This document shows, one piece after another, positions 5,120-11,867 of a stretch of DNA of 15,717 nt. The translations under genes were made by a program, and so were the position numbers. Source of the stretch: UM-FILTER-42-9 sp038063775. GTDB taxonomy: Bacteria; Patescibacteriota; Minisyncoccia; Moranbacterales; UBA2206. The notes beneath the pieces are model-generated. The model did no database searches. It was not told the origin of the DNA and was given only the letters and a program-made list of their open reading frames with translations. The DNA lies in assembly GCA_038063775.1 (NCBI GenBank), contig JBBTUK010000033.1, positions 1 through 15,717 of the forward strand, in the 5' to 3' direction. The stretch's first letter is position 1. Every line of letters starts with the position of its first letter.

Positions 5120-5817
5120 GAAAAAAAACATTTTTTATGTTAGCGGTCATATTGCTCGGCGCGGCCGGAATATACGCGAAATATTTTCGGAATGCCGGTG
5201 AAAAGGAGGCCTTGAATCTGCCAGTCGTGCTCTTGGAAGAAAAAAGCCAAAAGCCGGACCCGCTTCCTCTTACGGAGAAAAACAGCGCATCCCCGGAAGA
5301 TAGGAGGGGCAGCCTTTTTCAGCCGCCACTTCCCCGTGCTGGAAAAAGGGTAACGAAGAAAAAATTCGGTACATTCATCACGCCCCAAGATTCACCGGTC
5401 CAGCCCGAGCGTTTTCGCGGCTACCATACCGGAACGGACTTTGAAATTTTTCCTGGAGAAGAAAATTTGGATATTCCGGTCAAAGCCGTTTGTGGCGGAA
5501 AGCTTCTCATAAAAAAATCTGCCACTGGCTATGGGGGAGTGGCAGTAGCGTCTTGTGATCTAAATGGCGAACCAATCACGGTAGTTTATGGGCACCTGAA
5601 ACTAACGAGCATGAATTTTAATGACGGAGACAAAATAAAAGCGGGCGATACCCTGGGTATTTTAGGTGCTCCTTACAGTGCCGAAACAAGCGGGGAAAGG
5701 AAGCATTTGCACCTCGGTTTCCATAAAGGCGCCTCGATAAATATTTTAGGCTATGTCCAAAACAAATCGGAACTTTCCGGCTGGACTGATTCCTGCCAGT
5801 ATATCTGCCAGGATTGA
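5116..5817 (+). CDS. Membrane-anchored M23 (LytM-type) metallopeptidase
   Basis: This 233-residue protein has an N-terminal signal anchor (about 5-21), a Pro/Lys-rich linker (30-95) and a C-terminal M23 domain. The zinc ligands are visible: GYHTGTDFE gives His104 and Asp108, and KHLHLGF gives His197 and His199. YGHLK supplies His160, the usual catalytic-site His. GDKIKAGDTLGILG is the typical turn before the final strand. Family members cleave peptidoglycan cross-bridges or stem peptides, or act as activators when ligands are lost; here all ligands are present, so it should be active. The ATG overlaps the DUF2062 stop by 4 bases, making a two-gene operon. Confidence 0.93.
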   Translation: MRKKTFFMLAVILLGAAGIYAKYFRNAGEKEALNLPVVLLEEKSQKPDPLPLTEKNSASPEDRRGSLFQPPLPRAGKRVTKKKFGTFITPQDSPVQPERFRGYHTGTDFEIFPGEENLDIPVKAVCGGKLLIKKSATGYGGVAVASCDLNGEPITVVYGHLKLTSMNFNDGDKIKAGDTLGILGAPYSAETSGERKHLHLGFHKGASINILGYVQNKSELSGWTDSCQYICQD

Positions 5818-5854
5818 TTTGCCTTTTTACCCAAAATCTGCCAAAAACACAATT

Positions 5855-5880
5855 GATAAGTCTTTGTAAAGTTATCTTTC
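5855..5880 (+). terminator. Weak hairpin after the M23 gene
   Basis: GATAA (5855-5859) and TTATC (5872-5876), with an inner CTT/AAG stem, precede TTTCCCTTT. It is AT-rich and weak, and the only terminator candidate in this gap. Confidence 0.25.
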
Positions 5881-5912
5881 CCTTTGGAAATAACATTTCC
5901 GCCAGGTTTGTG

Positions 5913-5918
5913 TATAAT
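5913..5918 (+). promoter_or_regulatory. -10 box directly before the phosphoesterase ATG
   Basis: TATAAT ends 7 bases before the ATG at 5926, so RNA should start at about the A of ATG, giving a leaderless mRNA. A perfect inverted repeat GGAAAT-AAC-ATTTCC (5886-5900) covers the -35 region and could be a repressor site. Confidence 0.55.
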
Positions 5919-5925
5919 AAAGGAT

Positions 5926-7050
5926 ATGCAGAAGAAAACTTTACTCTATGTCTTTGCTATTGCCGCTTTGCTCGGCCTGATTCTCGGCGCGGTTTTTTTT
6001 GCCAATGAAGTGCGCCTGAAAATCATTCAAGGGCCGGACAAAAACCAGTTTGTGGCGGAAATGAACCAGCTTAGTTTAGACGCGCTGGATAAAATTTCCA
6101 ACAAAAAAGCGCCTAATCCGAACGCTCCGGATATTTCAACTGCCAATACGCCCGCGCCAACCCAGCCCGCTTCAACTGAGACCGTTCTATCGGAGCCAAA
6201 AGCAAATACGGAGGTCAACCCGCCGGTTACGGCTGAAAAAATCGATTCATTTTCCTTTGCTATTCTTGGTGACACGCAAAGATTTGATTCAAGCAATGCC
6301 AATGGGGGCTTACAAAAAGCGGTAAAAAACATCGAGGGAAAAAATGTCGGACTGGTTATGACGACAGGCGACCTTCTCGGGAGCTGCGACGGAAAATCAG
6401 GCTGTGAAAAAAAATTGAACGAATGGAAAAATACGCTCAGCTCGCTCTATTCCAAGACTTATGAAATGATGGGCAATCATGACCGCACAGGCGCCGAAAA
6501 GTCCGATGCACTTTGGCAGAAGTTTTTTGAGTTGCCACAGAACGGTCCGGAGGGATATAAGGAACTGGTTTATTCATTTGATTTTCAAAATTCCCATTTT
6601 GTTGTCCTCAACAGCGAGAAGCCAAAGGAACACGCAGTGGATAAGACCCAGCGCGACTGGCTGGAAAAAGATTTGAAAGACAGCCAAAAAGACAATAAGT
6701 TTGTATTTTTCCACGAGCCGGCCTATCCGGTGAGCAGCAAGATTGACAAAAGCCTTGACGCGGATGCGCCTGACCGCGACGCGCTTTGGCAAATCCTCAA
6801 GGATCAAAAAGTTAAAGCTGTTTTTAACGGGCACGAGCATATTCAGAGCCGCCGGAAAGTGGACGGCGTCTATCAGTTTGTTTTCGGCAATACTGATTCT
6901 TTCGATCACGACTTGCCTAAAGCGGGCGTGGCGGAATACAGTTATCAAGGTGAGCATTACGGAATCGTGGAAATCAAAGGCCAAGAAGTCACCGTCAATG
7001 TTTACTCGGTGGATGGGAATTTGCTTGATTCATACAAGCTTTCTGGCTAG
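5926..7050 (+). CDS. Membrane-anchored calcineurin-like metallophosphoesterase
   Basis: The start at 5926 gives 374 residues beginning with MQKKTLLYVFAIAALLG, a clean signal anchor (5-25). An ATG at 5884 would add 14 residues upstream of the anchor and lies before the TATAAT box, so it is unlikely. Residues 60-103 are a Pro/Thr/Ala-rich linker. The catalytic domain (108-360) has the dinuclear metal motifs in order: GDTQ (Asp116), GDLL (Asp149), GNHD (Asn184, His185, Asp186), HEP (His263) and GHEH (His303, His305). The first motif has Gln118 where many relatives have His, a known variation in purple-acid-phosphatase-like members. The active site faces outside. The substrate is unknown; phosphate monoesters or diesters are possible. 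Confidence 0.92.
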   Translation: MQKKTLLYVFAIAALLGLILGAVFFANEVRLKIIQGPDKNQFVAEMNQLSLDALDKISNKKAPNPNAPDISTANTPAPTQPASTETVLSEPKANTEVNPPVTAEKIDSFSFAILGDTQRFDSSNANGGLQKAVKNIEGKNVGLVMTTGDLLGSCDGKSGCEKKLNEWKNTLSSLYSKTYEMMGNHDRTGAEKSDALWQKFFELPQNGPEGYKELVYSFDFQNSHFVVLNSEKPKEHAVDKTQRDWLEKDLKDSQKDNKFVFFHEPAYPVSSKIDKSLDADAPDRDALWQILKDQKVKAVFNGHEHIQSRRKVDGVYQFVFGNTDSFDHDLPKAGVAEYSYQGEHYGIVEIKGQEVTVNVYSVDGNLLDSYKLSG

Positions 7051-7130
7051 GCACCTCCCTTTAATTTTGGCTTATTTAAAGTAAAATAAAGATATTATTC
7101 AAATCGGCTAAATCGTCCTTTGTTCGGCAC

Positions 7131-7159
7131 TTGGCAAAGTTTTTGTTATGTGGTAAAAT
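7131..7159 (+). promoter_or_regulatory. Promoter with long leader for the RlpA-like gene
   Basis: TTGGCA (7131-7136), a 17-bp spacer and TAAAAT (7154-7159), with the TGG extension, closely copy the csp promoter. RNA should start near 7166, leaving a leader of about 160 nt with possible hairpins (GTTGCT at 7204-7209 with AGCAAC at 7225-7230) and a small Lys-rich open frame. Confidence 0.62.
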
Positions 7160-7201
7160 TTCGTGGTCGGATTTTAACTTTGCGGGAAAGGCCTTTGGGC
7201 C

Positions 7202-7306
7202 ATGTTGCTAAAAACGATTAAAAAAGCAACAAGAATAAAATAAAAACCGCGTCTAAAAGAAGACAAGAAAAAGGCAAGCTGGAAATTTAAAAAGAATTTG
7301 GAGTAA
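7202..7306 (+). other. Lys-rich small open frames in the leader
   Basis: ATG at 7202 opens a 13-codon frame (MLLKTIKKATRIK) ending in TAA at 7241-7243. The same frame then continues for 20 more codons, including KKKASWKFKKNLE, to TAA at 7304-7306. The two parts together look like a small basic protein of about 34 residues interrupted by one stop. It may be a decayed gene, a leader peptide, or chance in A-rich DNA. Confidence 0.25.
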
Positions 7307-7326
7307 AATTAAAAAAACTATAAATC

Positions 7327-8214
7327 ATGACTGTAAAAAAAGAGCTCCTTAAATTTTTCTTGATTGTTCTATTTTTAGGTTTAGCCGGAATGGCTTTCGG
7401 TTACGGAGTTAAAAAACTGCAGACTCCGCCCGCCGAAGCAAAAAAGGTGGACAAAAAACCAACCGAAACGAAAAAGAAAAATGAAGAGAAAGCGCAGGAA
7501 GCCGAAGCTCCCGCCGAAACTTTGCCGGTAACCGTCCAGGATAACGTAGCCCAGTCGGAAAATACTGCTAGCCAGGGAGATCAGGATGTCTCGGTAAAAA
7601 CTACGCCACCAGTTGTCAGCAGCCAATACCCCATTCACAGGGATATAACCACCACTTTTTTCTGGGCGGGAGAGGAAGCTGGTGCGGATAACAAAAACAT
7701 TTCCAATCTGCCCAGCGCCTGGGACGAGCAATGGGTCAAGCATTTTGGCGGAATCGATGATCCGAATAAGAGGAATGCATTTTTTCCGGCTAAATTTGCT
7801 CCCAAGGAAAATCCTTTTTATTTGGCGCTGCCATATAATGATTTTGATAATAATGGCAAAAGAAAGCAGGAGGTGTATAGCCTGATCCCGTGGGCCAAAG
7901 AAAAAAATTGGAGCAATTCGGAATCAATCCTGAAAAATCGCTGGATAAAAATTATAAAAGGGGGAAAAGCGGCCTACGCCCAGTGGCAAGATGTCGGTCC
8001 GTTCAAGGAAGACGACAAAAACTACGTGTTCGGAACAGCTCTGCCTAAAAGCAAAATCAACAAAAATGCTGGACTGGATGTGTCGCCAGCCGTTAAGAAT
8101 TTTTTGGGCCTTTCTGACATTGATAAAACAGACTGGCAATTCATAGATGCTAAAAATGTTCCGAATGGACCCTGGAAGCAAATAATCACAACCTCCCAGA
8201 TTTTTTGGCTTTAA
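7327..8214 (+). CDS. Membrane-anchored RlpA-like double-psi beta-barrel protein
   Basis: This 295-residue protein has a signal anchor (about 8-26) and then a long Lys/Glu/Pro/Ala-rich linker (30-100) that could span the wall. The C-terminal domain (about 160-290) contains YAQWQDVGPF (Asp222, Gly224-Phe226) and AGLDVSPAVKNFLGL (Asp251, Ser253). These match the D-x-GPF and D-L/V-S-x-A signatures of RlpA-type double-psi beta-barrels. RlpA proteins bind or cleave denuded peptidoglycan glycans; the barrel also occurs in expansins and resuscitation factors. The conserved-looking edges NPFYLALPYNDF and NVPNGPWK flank it. The family call is by motif and not certain. It has its own promoter and a strong terminator, so it is a single-gene unit. 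Confidence 0.72.
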   Translation: MTVKKELLKFFLIVLFLGLAGMAFGYGVKKLQTPPAEAKKVDKKPTETKKKNEEKAQEAEAPAETLPVTVQDNVAQSENTASQGDQDVSVKTTPPVVSSQYPIHRDITTTFFWAGEEAGADNKNISNLPSAWDEQWVKHFGGIDDPNKRNAFFPAKFAPKENPFYLALPYNDFDNNGKRKQEVYSLIPWAKEKNWSNSESILKNRWIKIIKGGKAAYAQWQDVGPFKEDDKNYVFGTALPKSKINKNAGLDVSPAVKNFLGLSDIDKTDWQFIDAKNVPNGPWKQIITTSQIFWL

Positions 8215-8230
8215 CTCATCTTCAACCAAT

Positions 8231-8255
8231 AAAAGCGCCTCAAGGCGCTTTTATT
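8231..8255 (+). terminator. Strong intrinsic terminator after the RlpA-like gene
   Basis: AAAAGCGCC (8231-8239) pairs with GGCGCTTTT (8244-8252) around TCAA, followed by ATT. The flanking A and T runs make it potentially bidirectional. Confidence 0.82.
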
Positions 8256-8314
8256 ATGGAATTTTCGCAGGATTTCGCGGTATTATAGATAGCAAAAAAG
8301 CGGGTGTTTTAATG

Positions 8315-8320
8315 TATAAT
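8315..8320 (+). promoter_or_regulatory. -10 box for the GH18-NodB-GT2 gene
   Basis: TATAAT predicts an RNA start near 8327 and a leader of about 9 nt before the ATG at 8336. No -35 consensus is seen. Confidence 0.5.
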
Positions 8321-8335
8321 AATAGATAAACAACC

Positions 8336-11300
8336 ATGGCTTATAGAAATGAACCTGTTTTTTACGACAGAGGACATCATCGTTGGAAATATTCAAAGTG
8401 GATCATTGGATTAGTGATTTTTTTGCTGATCACTTTTTCCAGTCTTACCGTCTTTAGCGTCGTAAATTTTCCCGGTATTCCGATTTTAAAACTGGCTAAT
8501 CCAAGGCCGCCTTTTAGGGGTGCGTCCAATGTTCCCAAATCCGAGGGTACTGCGGCTTCTCTTTTTATTGACAGCGCCAGCGCGCAAAAGAATCTCTCGT
8601 TTATTCAAAACTCCGTTTCCAGTCAAACGTATAAGCCGAAAATAATCGGGTTTTTCGTGAACTGGGACGATGCCAGCCTTTCTTCCTTAAAAAGCAATTT
8701 GAACAATATGGATGAAATAATACCTGAATGGCTGCATCTTGATGGCACAGGCGGGTCTGTTGTCATTGATGATCAAATTCAACAGGATAAGGCTCTTTTT
8801 TTCATCCGGCAGAATCGTCCCGGCATACCAATTGTTCCGCTCATAAACAATTTTAACCAACAAACTCAAGATTGGGACGGAGTAGCGCTCTCCGATATGC
8901 TGGCAGATCCGGTCGCCAGGACCAAAACCATTCAAAATCTTCTTGACTTTGTAAAGCTTTACAATTTTTCCGGGATCAGCATTGACTTTGAAGCCGTGCC
9001 CGGTGCCAGCCAGCCGCAGCTGATCCTTTTTATGAAAGAGCTTTATGGGAAATTACATCCGTTAAATCTGGAAGTTTCCCAAAATATTCCTCTGGATGAC
9101 CCGGCCTTTGACGCCAAGGCCTTGGGGCAATTCAACGATTTCATAATTCTCATGGCCTATGATGATCATTCCATTTATGACACATTGGCCGGTCCGGTAG
9201 CCGATCAAAACTGGTATTTAAAAAGCCTTTTAACCCGCTTTGCTCAATTGCCTCCGGAAAAATATTTGATTTCAGTGGGGAACTACGGATACGACTGGGA
9301 AGATGGCAATATAAACGGGCGGGAAATTTCTTTTCAAGACGCGTTGCGGATAGCCAAGGAATCAAATAGTAATATTTCAATCAATCCGACCTCGCTTAAT
9401 CCCACCTTTGATTATTTTGACAGCGCCAACAAACTGCGCCATGTCTGGTATCTTGACGCCGCTACGACCTTTAATGAAATAGTGGCGGCCAGAAAATACG
9501 CTCCGGGCGGATATGTTCTCTGGCGGCTGGGCTCGGAGGATCCTTCCATCTGGAAAGTTTTCGGGAAAATAAACAATCTGGATCATGGAGCGGCGGAAAC
9601 ACTTAAGACTCTGGACTACGGCTACGCCGTGGATTATGAAGGCGACGGGGAGATTTTGAAAGTGACTTCTCTTCCCAAACAAGGAACCCGGGAAATAAAT
9701 TATGAAGCAAAAACAGGGATGATTACCGGGCAAAAAATAACCGATTATCCGTCTTCTTATATAATCACTCGCTGGGGCGGCGGAGAAAAAAACAAAAATA
9801 AGATTGCCCTAACCTTTGACGATGGGCCTGACTCGGCTTACACGCCACAGATCTTGGATATCTTGAAAAAATACAATGCTAAAGCTACCTTTTTTGTCAT
9901 TGGAGCCAACGCTAATCAAACACCCGCACTTATAAAAAGGGAAATAAGCGAAGGGCAAGAAATCGGAAATCACACTTACACCCATCCCAACATCTCAACT
10001 ATTACCAGTAATCAATTCCGGTTGGAACTCAACTTCGCAAACAGCCTACTCGGCGGGATCATAAAAAGACACACGCTTTTATTCCGTCCGCCCTACGCCG
10101 AGGACATTGAACCGGAGACTCCCGAACAAATAAATCCGCTCCTTTTTTCAGGCAACGCCGGATATTACACTGTCGCGATGCATATTGACCCAAAAGACTG
10201 GGCCCGTCCAGGGGTGGATCAGATAGTAAATAATGTAATTGAGGGAGCAAAAAACGGGCAGGATCATATCGTTTTGCTCCATGACAGCGGAGGAGACCGA
10301 ACCGAAACCGTAGCGGCTCTCCCGAGGATAATTGAAGGGTTGCGTGCCAATGGTTTTGAAATTGTTACCGTTTCAGATTTGATCGGTGTTTCGCGCGACA
10401 AAATAATGCCGCCGGTTTCCGCAAGCGAAAGCCTGCAGTCCAGTCTTAATGGCGTAACTTTCAATATTATCAATTTGGTCGGCTCTGCCCTGGTGTTTTT
10501 ATTCGCTCTCGGAATAATTTTAGGCATGCTGCGGCTGATATTCATCGGAACGCTCTCTGTCATTCAATGGTGTCAGTGCCGGTTTGGAAAACGCTGTCAA
10601 TATTTTTCTGAGCGTCCGGGGAAGGTAAGCGTCATCGTGCCGGCTTACAACGAGGAAAAAGTTATTGCCGCTACCGTAAATTCCCTTCTGGCTTCGGATT
10701 ATCCTGATTTTGAAATAATAGTGGTGGACGACGGGTCAACAGATAGGACCTATGAAGTGATGACCAAAAATTTTTCAATCAGTTCGCGCGTAAAAATTTT
10801 TACCAAACCCAACGGCGGGAAAGCGACGGCGCTGAACCATGGCATTGCCCTGGCAGAAGCGGAAATAATCATCACGCTAGATGCTGACACACTATTCACT
10901 CCGGAAACAGTAAGTAAACTAGCTCGTCATTTCATAAATCCGAAAGTCGGCGCAGTGGCGGGAAACGCCAAAGTCGGAAATCGCATCAATTTGCTTACCC
11001 GCTGGCAGGCGCTGGAATACATCACCAGTCAAAATCTGGACCGACGCGCTTTTGACCTGATGAACGCCATCACCGTTGTGCCTGGAGCGGTCGGAGCCTG
11101 GAAGCGGGAGGCTATCAACGAAGCGGGAGGATTTTCGAATCTCACTCTAGCCGAGGATACCGATCTTACTTTTGCCATAATCAAGAATGGTTATAAAGTG
11201 CGCTATGAAGATGAAGCTCTGGCCTTCACTGAAGCTCCTGATACGGTCAGAAATTTCATCAAGCAAAGATTCCGCTGGATGTACGGTAGTTTTCAGGCGG

Positions 11301-11740
11301 TTTGGAAGCATCGCGACACTTGGTTTCGTCCGCGTTACGGCGCCATGGGCTTGTTTGCGATCCCCAATGTTCTTATTTTCCAGGTATTTTTTCCTCTAAT
11401 CTCCCCGGTTATGGATCTGGCGTTGGTCTTATCTTTAGTCTGGGCCTTTTGGCAGAAATACCAGCATCCGCTGGACTATTCCATCACCCATCCTTTTCGG
11501 GAGGTTCTCTTCTACTATTTGTTTTTTTTGGCAATTGATCTGGCGGCGGCCGTTCTGGCCTTTCTTCTGGAAAGGAAGCGCGAAAATTGGACGCTCCTTT
11601 TCTGGCTGGTTTTCCAGCGGTTTTTTTATAGACAGCTGATGTATTATGTAGCGATAAAAACTCTTTTTACCGCTCTCAAAGGAAAAGTGGTCGGCTGGAA
11701 AAAATTTGAAAGAAAAGCCACGGTGAAAGTGCCAATGTAG
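8336..11740 (+). CDS. GH18-like / NodB deacetylase / GT2 synthase fusion
   Basis: This 1134-residue protein is built for exopolysaccharide. After a membrane anchor (22-44), residues 100-410 form a GH18-like barrel of the YaaH type. FSGISIDFEAVP keeps Asp217 and Glu219 but lacks the first two Asp of the DGxDxDxE motif. Residues 485-685 are a NodB polysaccharide deacetylase: TFDDGPD (Asp495, Asp496), GNHTYTHP (His546, His550), RPPY (584-587) and LLHDSGG (His649). Membrane segments at 707-739 lead to a cytoplasmic GT2 domain (763-985) with VVDDGS, DAD (849-851), EDTDL and the processive-synthase motif QRFRW (977-981). Three or more C-terminal membrane helices follow. The order resembles PgaB/IcaB plus PgaC/IcaA activities in one chain, so it probably makes, deacetylates and trims an N-acetylhexosamine polymer. 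The substrate is inferred. Confidence 0.93.
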   Translation: MAYRNEPVFYDRGHHRWKYSKWIIGLVIFLLITFSSLTVFSVVNFPGIPILKLANPRPPFRGASNVPKSEGTAASLFIDSASAQKNLSFIQNSVSSQTYKPKIIGFFVNWDDASLSSLKSNLNNMDEIIPEWLHLDGTGGSVVIDDQIQQDKALFFIRQNRPGIPIVPLINNFNQQTQDWDGVALSDMLADPVARTKTIQNLLDFVKLYNFSGISIDFEAVPGASQPQLILFMKELYGKLHPLNLEVSQNIPLDDPAFDAKALGQFNDFIILMAYDDHSIYDTLAGPVADQNWYLKSLLTRFAQLPPEKYLISVGNYGYDWEDGNINGREISFQDALRIAKESNSNISINPTSLNPTFDYFDSANKLRHVWYLDAATTFNEIVAARKYAPGGYVLWRLGSEDPSIWKVFGKINNLDHGAAETLKTLDYGYAVDYEGDGEILKVTSLPKQGTREINYEAKTGMITGQKITDYPSSYIITRWGGGEKNKNKIALTFDDGPDSAYTPQILDILKKYNAKATFFVIGANANQTPALIKREISEGQEIGNHTYTHPNISTITSNQFRLELNFANSLLGGIIKRHTLLFRPPYAEDIEPETPEQINPLLFSGNAGYYTVAMHIDPKDWARPGVDQIVNNVIEGAKNGQDHIVLLHDSGGDRTETVAALPRIIEGLRANGFEIVTVSDLIGVSRDKIMPPVSASESLQSSLNGVTFNIINLVGSALVFLFALGIILGMLRLIFIGTLSVIQWCQCRFGKRCQYFSERPGKVSVIVPAYNEEKVIAATVNSLLASDYPDFEIIVVDDGSTDRTYEVMTKNFSISSRVKIFTKPNGGKATALNHGIALAEAEIIITLDADTLFTPETVSKLARHFINPKVGAVAGNAKVGNRINLLTRWQALEYITSQNLDRRAFDLMNAITVVPGAVGAWKREAINEAGGFSNLTLAEDTDLTFAIIKNGYKVRYEDEALAFTEAPDTVRNFIKQRFRWMYGSFQAVWKHRDTWFRPRYGAMGLFAIPNVLIFQVFFPLISPVMDLALVLSLVWAFWQKYQHPLDYSITHPFREVLFYYLFFLAIDLAAAVLAFLLERKRENWTLLFWLVFQRFFYRQLMYYVAIKTLFTALKGKVVGWKKFERKATVKVPM

Positions 11741-11780
11741 TATCTTTTTAAATAATCAACAGGCTTCCGATTGTTTTTTG

Positions 11781-11809
11781 TTGACAAAGCCGTATTTAAA
11801 TGCTACATT
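11781..11809 (+). promoter_or_regulatory. Promoter of typA
   Basis: A perfect -35 TTGACA (11781-11786), a 17-bp spacer and TACATT (11804-11809) with TGC extension form the strongest promoter in the window. RNA should start near 11816. Confidence 0.82.
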
Positions 11810-11831
11810 CTCATATAGCCAGTGAGTTTTT

Positions 11832-11856
11832 CTGCTGACCATTCAGCAGTTTTTTT
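11832..11856 (+). terminator. Leader terminator/attenuator of typA
   Basis: CTGCTGA (11832-11838) pairs perfectly with TCAGCAG (11843-11849) around CCAT, followed by seven Ts. It lies between the typA promoter and its ATG at 11868, so most transcripts could end after about 40 nt unless antitermination occurs. It is downstream of the promoter and is therefore not simply the end of the preceding gene. Confidence 0.72.
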
Positions 11857-11867
11857 ATTAAGATTAT

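Noticed and set aside
5884..5925. ATG start at 5884 for the phosphoesterase
   Set aside because: It lies upstream of the TATAAT box and adds 14 residues before an otherwise typical signal anchor.
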